From DASRAU01 sp035638075 (GTDB taxonomy: Bacteria; Acidobacteriota; Polarisedimenticolia; Gp22-AA2): a DNA stretch of 64,000 nt. Numbering within the stretch: position 1 is the first letter of the stretch; every line of letters begins with the position of its first letter. This document shows positions 50,992-59,366 of this stretch, one piece after another. Location: contig DASRAU010000015.1 in NCBI GenBank assembly GCA_035638075.1, positions 1 to 64,000 on the forward strand. The letters are read 5' to 3'. The position numbers were made by a program, and so were the translations under genes. Under the pieces are notes generated by a model. It was not told where the DNA came from and did not search any database. It saw nothing but the letters and a program-made list of their open reading frames with translations.

Positions 50992-52243
50992 GCCCCGCTT
51001 CGACGCGGTGCAGCGCGGCCACCCGGTCGGGCTGGTCGGGACGATCCTTCAGCGATTGCCGCAACGCCTCGGCCGCGCGCGCCAGATCGCCCTTCGCCTC
51101 GTAGGCCTGGGCCATCGAGTTCAGGAGCGCCACGCTCGGCGGGCCGGTGGCCGCGGCCTTCTCGAAGAAGCCGATGGCGTCGTCGATCTTCCCCTGCATG
51201 GCCGAAACGACTCCGAGGTTGTAGAGCGCCAGCGGCTGGTCCGGCTTGAGCTTCAGCGCCTCTTCGTAGGCAGTCTTCGCGTCGTCGTAGCGCTTCTGCT
51301 GCACCCGGAGAGTGCCGAGGCTGACACGGAACTCCGGTGTCTTCGGCGCGAGGTTGATCGCCGTCGTGAACGATGTCTCCGCCTTGTCGGAGCGGCCCTC
51401 GCGCATGTAGACCTGCCCGAGCCAGTCGTGGTGCACCGCCGAGTCCTTCTTCTTCGCGAGGCTCGCCTCCAGCAGCCGCTCCAGCCGGCCGATGGCCTCG
51501 GGGTCGCCCTTCTTCTGGTAGAGGACGAAGAGGCGGCTCATCGGCTCGACCGCGGTCGGGTCGAGGTACAGCGCGTCGAGGTACTCCTTCTCGGCGCCGT
51601 CGCGGTTCCCCTCCGCCTCGAGCACGGCGCCCATGGCGGTGTGGAAGAGCGCATTCTTCGGGTCGGTCTTGAGCGAGGCCTCGGCCAGCTTGCGCGCCGT
51701 GGCCGGGTACTGCCGGCGGATGTTGTCCACGACGACGTTGAGGACCACCTGGGGCCCGGGCGCCCCGACGGTGAGCCCGTCGTCGGAGATGCCGCGGGCG
51801 ATCAGGTCCGACGACACCTGCTGCGCCATCGCGGTCGAAGCCCCGGGCAGGAGGATCTCGTCGGACGTCCGCTGCCGCGCCGCGTTGAGGATCGCGCCCT
51901 TGACCGTCTCCTGGATGAAATCGTTGGTGTCGCGACCGCTGCGCGCCTGGTGGAAGGTCAGCACGTCGCCGGGAGAAACGCGCGCGGTGACGTGGCAGGG
52001 AAGCTTGAAGGTCGCCTGGTCGCGCGTGACGATCGACATGGTCTCGTCCACCGTGACGGGCGGGACGTCATAGTGATAGACGCGATGGTAGAGTGGCACG
52101 CGCAGGTGCGGCCCGGCCGGGAGCAGCACGGTCTGGCCGCCGAGCGATTCGCGCACCGCCGGAGCGCCGGCGCCGACCCAGGTGATGCAGGACAGGGCCG
52201 CGACAACCAGGATGACGAGGACAATCAGGGTCGAGCGGCGCAT
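50975..52243 (-). CDS. Membrane-anchored SPFH-like/TPR fusion protein
   Basis: This is a 422-residue protein. A transmembrane anchor (LIVLVILVVAALSCITWVG) comes first. Residues 27-175 look like an SPFH/prohibitin domain, with GGQTVLLPAGPHLRVPLYHRVYHYD, the TRDQATFKLPCHVTARVSPGDV pair of strands and IQETVKGAILNAARQRTSDEI. Residues 185-415 are tetratricopeptide repeats (LFHTAMGAVLEAEGNRDGAEKEYLDALYLDP and later units). SPFH proteins form membrane scaffolds, and the TPRs would recruit partners. The combination is not one I can name. It starts at ATG 52243, divergent from lolA. Confidence 0.8.
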   Translation of the reverse strand: MRRSTLIVLVILVVAALSCITWVGAGAPAVRESLGGQTVLLPAGPHLRVPLYHRVYHYDVPPVTVDETMSIVTRDQATFKLPCHVTARVSPGDVLTFHQARSGRDTNDFIQETVKGAILNAARQRTSDEILLPGASTAMAQQVSSDLIARGISDDGLTVGAPGPQVVLNVVVDNIRRQYPATARKLAEASLKTDPKNALFHTAMGAVLEAEGNRDGAEKEYLDALYLDPTAVEPMSRLFVLYQKKGDPEAIGRLERLLEASLAKKKDSAVHHDWLGQVYMREGRSDKAETSFTTAINLAPKTPEFRVSLGTLRVQQKRYDDAKTAYEEALKLKPDQPLALYNLGVVSAMQGKIDDAIGFFEKAAATGPPSVALLNSMAQAYEAKGDLARAAEALRQSLKDRPDQPDRVAALHRVEAGLRKKS

Positions 52244-52316
52244 CGTCGGGAGCTCTCCATCGGCGGGTTTTCCGTTGCCGGCGCGCCTTGCGCCTGTCGC
52301 AACGGCCGGCGAGTTT

Positions 52317-53006
52317 ATGCGTTCGATCCGGGCCTGTCAACGAACCACGTTTTCGCTCGCTGCGCTCGTCGCGTTCGTGGTCTTCGCCGTGGCCGCGCCC
52401 GGGCACGCCGCGGAAGGGAACGGGTCGGCGGCGACCGCCGCCAAACGGCTCGAAGAGCGTCTCTCGGCGGTGAAGGGAGTCGAGGCGGACTTCGTCCAGA
52501 CGCTCGACACGCCGGCGCTGCCGGAGCCCCAGGTCGAGTCGGGCCGCCTGTTTCTCGAGCGCCCCGGCCGGATGCGGTGGGAGTACCAGGTTCCGAAGGG
52601 CAAGCTGGCGCTCGCCGACGGCAAGGACACCTGGCTGTGGCTGCCGGAGGACCAGGTCGCCATCACCACCCCGCTCGCCGGCGACGAGCGTGACGCCGGC
52701 GTGTCGCTCCTGATGCGCGAGCGCATCGACCTCCTGGCGCGCTTCACGGTCGACTGGGGTCCCGCCGTCCGCAACGAGCCGCGCCCCCTGCGCCTGAAGG
52801 CGAAGACCGCCGACGCCCCCTACGATGCGCTCCTGGTCGACGTCGATCCGACCGGCTTCCCGCGCCAGCTGACGGTGCTCGATTCGCTCGGCGGCCGCGT
52901 CACCTATCGGCTCTCCAACCTGAAATTCACCGACCACCTGGACCCCGCGTTGTTCCGGTTCACCCCCCCTCCCGGCGCGACGATCCAGAGAGCCTCGGCA
53001 CCGTAG
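52317..53006 (+). CDS. lolA: LolA-family outer-membrane lipoprotein carrier
   Basis: This 229-residue protein starts at ATG 52317. It has a signal peptide (TTFSLAALVAFVVFAVAAPGHA) and a LolA-type half-barrel. Visible elements are ALADGKDTWLWLPEDQVAI, FLERPGRMRWEYQVP, VESGRLF and RLSNLKFTDHLDPALFRFTPPPGA. LolA carries lipoproteins from the LolCDE complex to the outer membrane. It is consistent with the many lipoproteins in this window. lolB and lolC/E are not present here. Confidence 0.88.
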   Translation: MRSIRACQRTTFSLAALVAFVVFAVAAPGHAAEGNGSAATAAKRLEERLSAVKGVEADFVQTLDTPALPEPQVESGRLFLERPGRMRWEYQVPKGKLALADGKDTWLWLPEDQVAITTPLAGDERDAGVSLLMRERIDLLARFTVDWGPAVRNEPRPLRLKAKTADAPYDALLVDVDPTGFPRQLTVLDSLGGRVTYRLSNLKFTDHLDPALFRFTPPPGATIQRASAP

Positions 53007-53049
53007 CCAACAGCCGCGCTGGGCGCGGTCCGCGGCGGTGCCCCGATTC

Positions 53050-53079
53050 TTTACAGCCTTGAGACCGGAATGCTAGGAT
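53050..53079 (+). promoter_or_regulatory. Promoter of the yajQ unit
   Basis: TTTACA (53050-53055), 18 bases and TAGGAT (53074-53079) lie between lolA and yajQ, in good agreement with the other promoters here. The expected leader to TTG 53113 is about 27 bases and holds GGAGG. Confidence 0.6.
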
Positions 53080-53112
53080 GCGCCGCTTGTCCGCCGCGCG
53101 GAGGTCAGTCGC

Positions 53113-53604
53113 TTGGCGTCCGAAAGTTCCTTCGATATCGTCTCGAAAGTCGATCTGCAGGAGGTTGACAACGCCGTCAACCAGACCCTGCGCGAGATCG
53201 GCCAGCGCTGGGACTTCAAGAACTCCAAGGTGACCCTGACCCGCGAGGCGCAGATCCTGACGCTGCACGCCGAGGACGACGCGAAGCGCCACGCCGTCAT
53301 CGAAATCCTCAGCGAGCGCCTGGCCTCCCGCAAGGTCCCGATCAAGGCGCTGCAGTTCAAGGACCCGCAGCCGGCCGCCGTCGGTTCGGTGCGGCAGGAG
53401 ATCCACGTGCAGGCGGGGATCGCGCAGGACCAGGCGAAGGAGATCGTCAAGGTGCTGAAGGCCAGCGGCCTGAAGGTGCAGCCGGCGATCCAGGGCGACT
53501 GCGTGCGCGTCCGCGGCAAGAACAAGGACGATCTCCAGTCGGCGATCCGCGTGCTGCGCGGCGGCACCTTCGAGTTCGACATGCAGTTCACCAACTATCG
53601 CTGA
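53113..53604 (+). CDS. yajQ: YajQ/UPF0234 nucleotide-binding protein
   Basis: This 163-residue protein starts at TTG 53113 (ASESSFDIVSKVDLQEVDNAVNQT) after GGAGG. The family signatures SFDIVSKVD and LREIGQRWDFKNSK are clear. VRGKNKDDLQSAIRVLR and the closing QFTNYR are also present. YajQ proteins bind nucleotides, and some act as cyclic di-GMP effectors in pathogens. Its link to the two HD-GYP proteins in the window is speculative. Confidence 0.93.
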   Translation: MASESSFDIVSKVDLQEVDNAVNQTLREIGQRWDFKNSKVTLTREAQILTLHAEDDAKRHAVIEILSERLASRKVPIKALQFKDPQPAAVGSVRQEIHVQAGIAQDQAKEIVKVLKASGLKVQPAIQGDCVRVRGKNKDDLQSAIRVLRGGTFEFDMQFTNYR

Positions 53605-53608
53605 GCGC

Positions 53609-54271
53609 ATGAATCCTCGCTTCGCAGTCGGTTTGGCCCTCGCCGCGATGCTGGCGTTCGCGCCGGCCGCCCCGGCCGCGTCGCCCGATCCGGCGGTCGT
53701 CGTCAAGGGTTCGCTGACCGAGCCGAACGGCACGCCGGCCGCCTTCCAGACGGTGCGGCTCCTCAAGACGCGCAAGATCCGCAGCATCTCCGACCCGAAG
53801 GCGCGCCCGCAGGAGGTGGAGGAGGCCCGCACCCGCACCGACGCCGCGGGCGGCTTCCGTTTCGAGATCCCGGCCGACCCGTCGTTCCCGTACTGGTTCG
53901 TGCGCTTCTACGACCCGAAGGAGTTCGACCTGGTCAAGTACCAGGTCCCGCCCGATCACGACGTCAGCCGCGCGGTGCACGACGGCTACGGCATCGAGGT
54001 CACGGCGGTGCTGCAGCTCCATCCCGACTGGCCGAAGGTGAAGGCGCTCGTGGACCAGTACGGGCCGGCCAGCCACCGCGGGCAGATCCTCCGGAGCCTC
54101 GGGCTGCCGACGCGGCAGGAGCCGCAGGGCGAAGGACGCGAGCTGTGGGTCTTCTCGGGCTCGGGGGTCACCTACCTGCTCGAAGGGGACAACGTGATCG
54201 AGACGAAGCGCAGCGCGCCCGATCCGGCCAATGGCGCGCCGCAGCCGGCGGCGAGGTCCGACAAGCCGTGA
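53609..54271 (+). CDS. Exported protein with carboxypeptidase-regulatory-like domain
   Basis: This is a 220-residue protein. A signal peptide (FAVGLALAAMLAFAPAAPAA) is followed by a transthyretin-like/carboxypeptidase regulatory-like beta-sandwich. That domain includes VVVKGSLTEPNGTPAAFQTVRLLKT and TRTDAAGGFRFEIPAD. A C-terminal part (VTAVLQLHPDWPKVKALVDQYG) has unknown structure. The end is Ala/Pro/Gln-rich. It is four bases after yajQ and overlaps the polyprenyl synthase start. I cannot assign a function. Confidence 0.75.
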   Translation: MNPRFAVGLALAAMLAFAPAAPAASPDPAVVVKGSLTEPNGTPAAFQTVRLLKTRKIRSISDPKARPQEVEEARTRTDAAGGFRFEIPADPSFPYWFVRFYDPKEFDLVKYQVPPDHDVSRAVHDGYGIEVTAVLQLHPDWPKVKALVDQYGPASHRGQILRSLGLPTRQEPQGEGRELWVFSGSGVTYLLEGDNVIETKRSAPDPANGAPQPAARSDKP

Positions 54272-55314
54272 GCGACCTGGCGACCGGCCTGCGCACGCCC
54301 GCCGTCCCCGACGGCCCGCCCGAGCCGCGGCGCTACCCGCCCGAGCTGCCGGCGATCATCGCGCTCGTCTCCGACAAGCTGCGGCGCGTCGAGGAGGAAT
54401 GCCGGCGCAACCTGCGCTCCGAGGTCGGCGCGGTCGACGAGCTGGGAGCGTACCTGGCGGACGCCGGCGGCAAGCGCATCCGTCCCATCCTGCTGCTCCT
54501 CGCGACGCAGATGTGCGGCTACCGCGGCGACCGCGATGTGCTGTTCGCCAGCGTGTTCGAGTTCATCCACACGGCGACGCTGGTGCACGACGACGTCATC
54601 GACGAGGCCGAGACGCGGCGCGGGCGCGGCACCATGAACGCGCGCTGGGGGAACGGGCTGACCGTGCTCCTCGGCGACTACCTGTACATCAAGTCGATGA
54701 ACATGGCGCTCGAGGCGGACGACATCCGCATCATCCGCATCCTGGCGGAGATCACCCTCAAGATGATCGAGGGCGAGATCGTCGCGGACCGCGGGCGCGG
54801 CCAGATCGACACGACCGAGAAGGAGCACCTCGAGGTCATCCGCCGCAAGACGGCGTACCTGTTCTCGGGGTGCGGGCGCGTCGCGGGGGTGCTGTCCAAC
54901 CTCGAGCCGCGGCGTCTGGAGGCGCTCGCCGACTACGGCATGAATCTCGGCATGGCCTTCCAGATCGTCGACGACCTGCTGGATCTCACCGCCGACAGCC
55001 GCACGCTCGGGAAGCCGGCCGCCTCCGACCTCAAGGAAGGGATGCTCACCCTGCCGCTCATCTACCTGCTCGAGCAGGCGTCCCCCGAGGAGCGGATGAT
55101 GGTGCGCACGGTGCTCGAGGAGGGCGATTTCCTGACCGTGTCGCGTGACGAGATCCTGGCCCTGGTCCGGCGTCACCGCACCCTCGAACGCACCCGGGAG
55201 CTGGCGACCTCCTACGCCCTGAAGGCGCGCCAGGCGCTCGATCTCTTCCCCTCGAGCCCGGCCAGAGACGCCCTGCAGTTCCTGCCCCAGTTCGTCGTCT
55301 CGCGCCAGTACTGA
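54268..55314 (+). CDS. ispB: Polyprenyl diphosphate synthase
   Basis: This 348-residue trans-isoprenyl synthase starts at GTG 54268 (SDLATGLRTPAVPDG), overlapping the preceding gene. The first aspartate-rich motif is LVHDDVIDEAETRRG and the second is FQIVDDLLDLTAD. The GGKRIRPILLLL motif is in the usual place. The size and motifs fit octaprenyl/heptaprenyl synthases for quinone side chains, but chain length is not certain. About 40 N-terminal residues are Pro-rich. A hairpin (55327-55346) follows. Confidence 0.92.
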   Translation: MSDLATGLRTPAVPDGPPEPRRYPPELPAIIALVSDKLRRVEEECRRNLRSEVGAVDELGAYLADAGGKRIRPILLLLATQMCGYRGDRDVLFASVFEFIHTATLVHDDVIDEAETRRGRGTMNARWGNGLTVLLGDYLYIKSMNMALEADDIRIIRILAEITLKMIEGEIVADRGRGQIDTTEKEHLEVIRRKTAYLFSGCGRVAGVLSNLEPRRLEALADYGMNLGMAFQIVDDLLDLTADSRTLGKPAASDLKEGMLTLPLIYLLEQASPEERMMVRTVLEEGDFLTVSRDEILALVRRHRTLERTRELATSYALKARQALDLFPSSPARDALQFLPQFVVSRQY

Positions 55315-55326
55315 CGGCCCTTTCCG

Positions 55327-55346
55327 GGCCTGGGGGGCGCCAGGCC
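55327..55346 (+). terminator. GC-rich hairpin after ispB
   Basis: GGCCTGG (55327-55333) and CCAGGCC (55340-55346) pair around a GGGGCG loop, 12 bases after the ispB stop. No T-run follows, so function as a terminator is uncertain. Confidence 0.4.
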
Positions 55347-55428
55347 GCCGCCCCACAAGGAATGGGCCACCCCGGCGTTTCTCCCACAAGATTTCGTGAT
55401 CGAGGGCTCCGGAAGAGCGGGATCCGCG

Positions 55429-55437
55429 TGCTATAGT
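55429..55437 (+). promoter_or_regulatory. Extended -10 promoter of smc
   Basis: TGCTATAGT (55429-55437) is an extended -10 box (TGn plus TATAGT) without a good -35. It is 47 bases before ATG 55485. Confidence 0.5.
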
Positions 55438-55484
55438 CCGGCCCGTTACGCGGCCGCTCAAAAACGGCTGCCCCCGGGGAGGCC

Positions 55485-58400
55485 ATGGCACGATTCCTCA
55501 AGCTCGAGCGGATGGAAATCCACGGGTTCAAGTCGTTCTACGGCCGGACCCGCTTCGAATTTCCCGAGGGGATCACCGCGGTCGTCGGACCGAACGGCTG
55601 CGGCAAGAGCAACATCGGCGACGCCATCTCCTGGGTCCTGGGCGAGCAGCGCGCCTCCTCCCTGCGCAGCGAGAGCATGGAGGACGTCATCTTCAACGGC
55701 AGCCAGGGCAAGAAGCCCCTGGGGATGGCGGAGGTCTCGCTCATTTTCCGCAACGTCCGCGCCCGTGCCGGCGACACCGCCTGCGGCACCCTCGATGGCG
55801 AGCCGACCGTCCTCTCTCCCGACGTGATGATGGACCCGCTCGGCGATGCGACGAAGACGATCGCCGAGCAGGGGAACGGCAACGGCCATGGCAACGGCAA
55901 CGGCAACGGCAACGGCCATGGCCATGACGCCGCCGTCGTCGAGGTCGAGGCGGGCGCTTCCGGGGCGGTGCCGCTCGTGGCCGAAGCGGTTGCGGCACCC
56001 GCGGAGCCCGGGACGGAAGGAGCCGCCGCCGCGCCGGCCGAGGCGGCAGCCGAAGGCACGACACCGCAGACGGCGCGCTTCTTCCTCGAGGAGCTTCCCG
56101 ACGAAGTCGTGGTGACGCGACGGCTCTACCGCTCCGGGGAGAGCGAGTACGCGCTCAACGGCCAGCGCTGCCGGCTGCGCGACGTGCAGGACCTGCTGGC
56201 GCGCACGGAGATCGGCACCCGCCTCTACACGACCATCGAGCAGGGGAAGATCGACCAGATCCTGCTCGCCAAGCCGAAGGAGCGGCGCGTCCTGATCGAG
56301 GAGGCAGCCGGCATCCTCGGCTACAAGATCAAGCGCCGCCACACCGAGCAGAAGCTCGAAGCCACGCAGGCGAATCTCCTGCGTCTCGCCGACATCGCGG
56401 TGGAAGTGGACAAGCAGATCCAGTCGCTGCGACGGCAGGCCGCCAAGGCCCGCCGCTATCGACGGCTGATGGACGCGCTGCGCGAGCGCCGGGCGTCCCT
56501 CGCGTGGCGGCGGCTCCTCGACTGCGACGCCGGGCTCGAGGCTTCGGCGAAGGCTCTCTCCGAGCTGGGCGAGAGAGAAGCGGCGTCCGCGGGCGAGCTG
56601 GCCCGCGCCGAGTCGGATCTCGAAGCGCTGCGCCTCAAGCTCGACGCGGCCGAAGAAGAAGCCCGGCAGCGGCGCGACGCCCTGCACGCCCTCGACATGG
56701 AGCTCGATCGCATCCAGGAGCGGCAGCGTGCCGGGTCGGAGCAGTCGGCCGATCTCGAGCGGCGCGCCGCCGAGGCCGAGGAGGAGATCGGCACGCTGCA
56801 CGCGCGCGCCTCCGAGCGCGACGCGGCCGGACAGGCGGTGACCGTCGAGCTCGGTCTCGAGGCGGAGCGGGTGCGCGCCGCCGAGGCCGCGCTCCAGTCG
56901 CTCGAGGAGGATCGCATCGCCCAGGCGGCGGGCATCGCCCGCGCCGAGGCCGATCTCGAGGGCATGCGGCAGCGGCTGCTCGAGCGGCTCGACCGCCTCG
57001 CCGAGAGCGGCCGCCGGCGCGCCGCGCTCGAAGAGCAGGGACGGGCGGCGCAGCAGGCCCTCGAGCGACTGGCGCGCGATCGGGGCGAGGCCGAGAAGAC
57101 CGCGCTCGATCTCGAGACCGGCCTGCGTCTTCTCGCTGAGGAGACCTCCGGCCGCCAGGCGCGCGTCGAGGACTGCGGCCGCGTCCACCAGGAAGAGGCG
57201 GCCGGGCTGCGCCACGCGGAGGAAGGGCTGGCGGAGGCGGAGCTGCGACTGGAGGAGCGGCGCGGGCGTTTCGCCGCCCTCTCGGACCGGCTCGAGGCGC
57301 TGGCCGATCTCGAGCGGCGCCACGCCGGGATGGCGGAAGGCGTCGTGGATCTGCTGCGGGGCGGCGACGGGTTCGAGGCGCGCGGCGTCGTCGGGGAGTC
57401 GCTCGACGTTCCCGCCGGTCTCGAGCGGGCGGTCGCGGCCGCCCTCGGTCGGCTCCAGGACGGGTTGTTCGTACCGGCGATGCACGAGGCGGCCCGCGGC
57501 GCGCGCCTCCTGCGCCAGCGCGGCACCGGCCGCGCCGCGTTCGTCCCGTCCGGTGCGGCGCGCGCCCTGCTCGCCCCGGGGCCGGCCGAGTCGTTCGAGG
57601 GGATTCTCGGGGTGCTCGCGGATCGGGTCGGCGGACTCGAGCGGGGAGGCGTGATCGAGTCGCGGCTGTCGCGTGTCCTGCTCGCGGCCGATGTCGACGC
57701 CGCGGTCGCGGCCGCGTCCTCGCTGCCGGGCTGGAGCTTCGTCACGGCGGACGGAGATCTCCTCGACGCCGACGGGGCGCTGTACGGCGGGGACGGTCCC
57801 GAGCAACAGCACGGGGTGCTGGCGCGCCGGGCCGAGCGCACGGCGCTGGCGCGGCAGATCGAGGAGATCGACGCCGAGCGCGGCACGGCCGAGCGGGACT
57901 GCGAGACGCTGAGGCGCGACGCCGAGGAGCGGCGCGCGCGCGCCGCCGTAGCCTCTGCGCGGCTCGAGGACGAGCAGCGCGGCCACTTCCAGTCCGACCT
58001 GGCGCGGCAGCAGAAGGAGGCAGAGCGCGGCCGCATCCTGGCGACGCTGCCGCTCCTCGAAAACGAGGCGGGGCGGCTCGAGCGCGAAGCCGCCACGCGG
58101 GCGCAGGAGGCCTTCCAGGCCGCCGGCGAGCAGCAGGAGCACGAAGCCCAGCGCGTCGCCGAGGAAGAAGGCATCCGGGGCGCGTCCGAAGGCATCGCCT
58201 CTTTGCGCTCTGCCCTCGACGCGGCGCAGGGGAGGGCCTCCGAAGCGCGGGCGATGGTCGCCGCCGGGCACCAGCGTCTGGCGGCTTTGGCGCGCGAGCG
58301 CGAGTCCGTGGCCGAGGCCGAGCGCGAGCTGCGCGCCCGGCTCGCCGAGCGCGACGCGCAGCGGCTCGCGGCGCGTGAGCGCCTCCAGGAAATCGCCCGG

Positions 58401-59354
58401 CTGTCGGCGGAGCTGACGGGACAGCGCGAGCGCACCACGGCGACGCGCGCGGAGGCGGCGGCGCAGGATGAGGCCGCCCTGGCCGGACTCGCCTACGACC
58501 GCTCGCTGCACCACGCGCGCGAGCAGGCGGCGAAGGAAGCGCGCGCCCTCCTCGAGACGGCGCGCGGTGAGCGCCAGGAGCAGGAGATCCGCCGCGCCCG
58601 CCTCGGCTCCGACCTCGAGCACCTCGAGGCCTCCTGCCGCGAGGACCTCGGCCGCACCCTCGACGAGCTGCGCACCGCCCCGCCGGTGCTCGAAGAAGGC
58701 CGCACGCTTCTCGACGACGAGCGCGAGGTGGCGGAAGGGCGCGCGTCGATCGACGCCATCGGCCCGGTCAACCTCATGGCCATCGAGCAGTGCACCGAGC
58801 TGGAAGAGCGCCACGCCGGCATGGAGAAAGAGCGCCAGGACCTCGAGGCGGCCATCGAGTCGCTGCGCGACACCATCCGCCGCATCAACCGCGAATCGCG
58901 CCAGCGGTTCCTTGCGGCGTTCGAGGCCATCAAGGCGGGCTTCGAGACCTCGTTCACGGTGCTGTTCGGCGGCGGTCGCGCCGAGCTGCGCCTGCAGGAA
59001 GGGGAGGAGGACATCCTCGAGGCGGGTGTCGAAATCGCGGCGCAGCCGCCGGGGAAGCGTCTGCAGTCGCTGGCGCTCCTCTCGGGCGGCGAGAAGGCCC
59101 TGACCGCGGTGGCGCTCCTGTTCTCCCTCTTCCGCTACCGGCCTTCGCCCTTCTGCGTCCTCGACGAGGTGGATGCCCCGCTCGACGAGGCGAACGTCGA
59201 GCGCTTCACGAAGCTCCTGCGCGAGCTCACCGACGACACCCAGTTCATCATGATCACCCACAACCGCAAGAGCATGGAGGCGGCGAACCTCCTCTACGGG
59301 GTGACCATGGAGGAGCCGGGCGTTTCGAAGGTCCTGCCTTTGCGTTTCGAGTAG
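55485..59354 (+). CDS. smc: Chromosome-partition ATPase SMC with head insertion
   Basis: This is a 1289-residue SMC. The N-terminal ATPase lobe has HGFKSFYGRTRFEF and the Walker A GPNGCGKSNI. The C-terminal lobe has LSGGEKALTAVALLFSLF and FCVLDEVDAPLDEANVERF. Long coiled coils flank a hinge near residues 620-770 (GVVGESLDVPAGLERAVAAAL). Residues about 92-200 are an insertion of roughly 105 residues between the standard VSLIFRN and the ELPDEVVVTRRLYRSGESEYALNG strands. It is Ala/Glu-rich and contains a Gly-Asn/His run. SMC is usually about 1170-1200 residues, so the insertion explains the extra length. scpA and scpB are not in the window. Confidence 0.96.
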   Translation: MARFLKLERMEIHGFKSFYGRTRFEFPEGITAVVGPNGCGKSNIGDAISWVLGEQRASSLRSESMEDVIFNGSQGKKPLGMAEVSLIFRNVRARAGDTACGTLDGEPTVLSPDVMMDPLGDATKTIAEQGNGNGHGNGNGNGNGHGHDAAVVEVEAGASGAVPLVAEAVAAPAEPGTEGAAAAPAEAAAEGTTPQTARFFLEELPDEVVVTRRLYRSGESEYALNGQRCRLRDVQDLLARTEIGTRLYTTIEQGKIDQILLAKPKERRVLIEEAAGILGYKIKRRHTEQKLEATQANLLRLADIAVEVDKQIQSLRRQAAKARRYRRLMDALRERRASLAWRRLLDCDAGLEASAKALSELGEREAASAGELARAESDLEALRLKLDAAEEEARQRRDALHALDMELDRIQERQRAGSEQSADLERRAAEAEEEIGTLHARASERDAAGQAVTVELGLEAERVRAAEAALQSLEEDRIAQAAGIARAEADLEGMRQRLLERLDRLAESGRRRAALEEQGRAAQQALERLARDRGEAEKTALDLETGLRLLAEETSGRQARVEDCGRVHQEEAAGLRHAEEGLAEAELRLEERRGRFAALSDRLEALADLERRHAGMAEGVVDLLRGGDGFEARGVVGESLDVPAGLERAVAAALGRLQDGLFVPAMHEAARGARLLRQRGTGRAAFVPSGAARALLAPGPAESFEGILGVLADRVGGLERGGVIESRLSRVLLAADVDAAVAAASSLPGWSFVTADGDLLDADGALYGGDGPEQQHGVLARRAERTALARQIEEIDAERGTAERDCETLRRDAEERRARAAVASARLEDEQRGHFQSDLARQQKEAERGRILATLPLLENEAGRLEREAATRAQEAFQAAGEQQEHEAQRVAEEEGIRGASEGIASLRSALDAAQGRASEARAMVAAGHQRLAALARERESVAEAERELRARLAERDAQRLAARERLQEIARLSAELTGQRERTTATRAEAAAQDEAALAGLAYDRSLHHAREQAAKEARALLETARGERQEQEIRRARLGSDLEHLEASCREDLGRTLDELRTAPPVLEEGRTLLDDEREVAEGRASIDAIGPVNLMAIEQCTELEERHAGMEKERQDLEAAIESLRDTIRRINRESRQRFLAAFEAIKAGFETSFTVLFGGGRAELRLQEGEEDILEAGVEIAAQPPGKRLQSLALLSGGEKALTAVALLFSLFRYRPSPFCVLDEVDAPLDEANVERFTKLLRELTDDTQFIMITHNRKSMEAANLLYGVTMEEPGVSKVLPLRFE
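55872..55925 (+). repeat. GGCAAC hexamer repeat within smc
   Basis: Eighteen codons from 55872 read Gly-Asn/His repeats made of GGC AAC and GGC CAT units. The copies are nearly perfect hexamers, so copy number can change in frame by slippage. It lies in the head insertion of SMC. Confidence 0.85.
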
Positions 59355-59366
59355 TTCGCCTCGGAG

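Noticed and set aside
55458..59261. Very long open frame (1267 codons) on the minus strand opposite smc
   Set aside because: It is a shadow of G+C-rich third positions in smc. Its translation has Arg/Leu/Gly/Ala-rich, domain-free sequence and no ribosome site.
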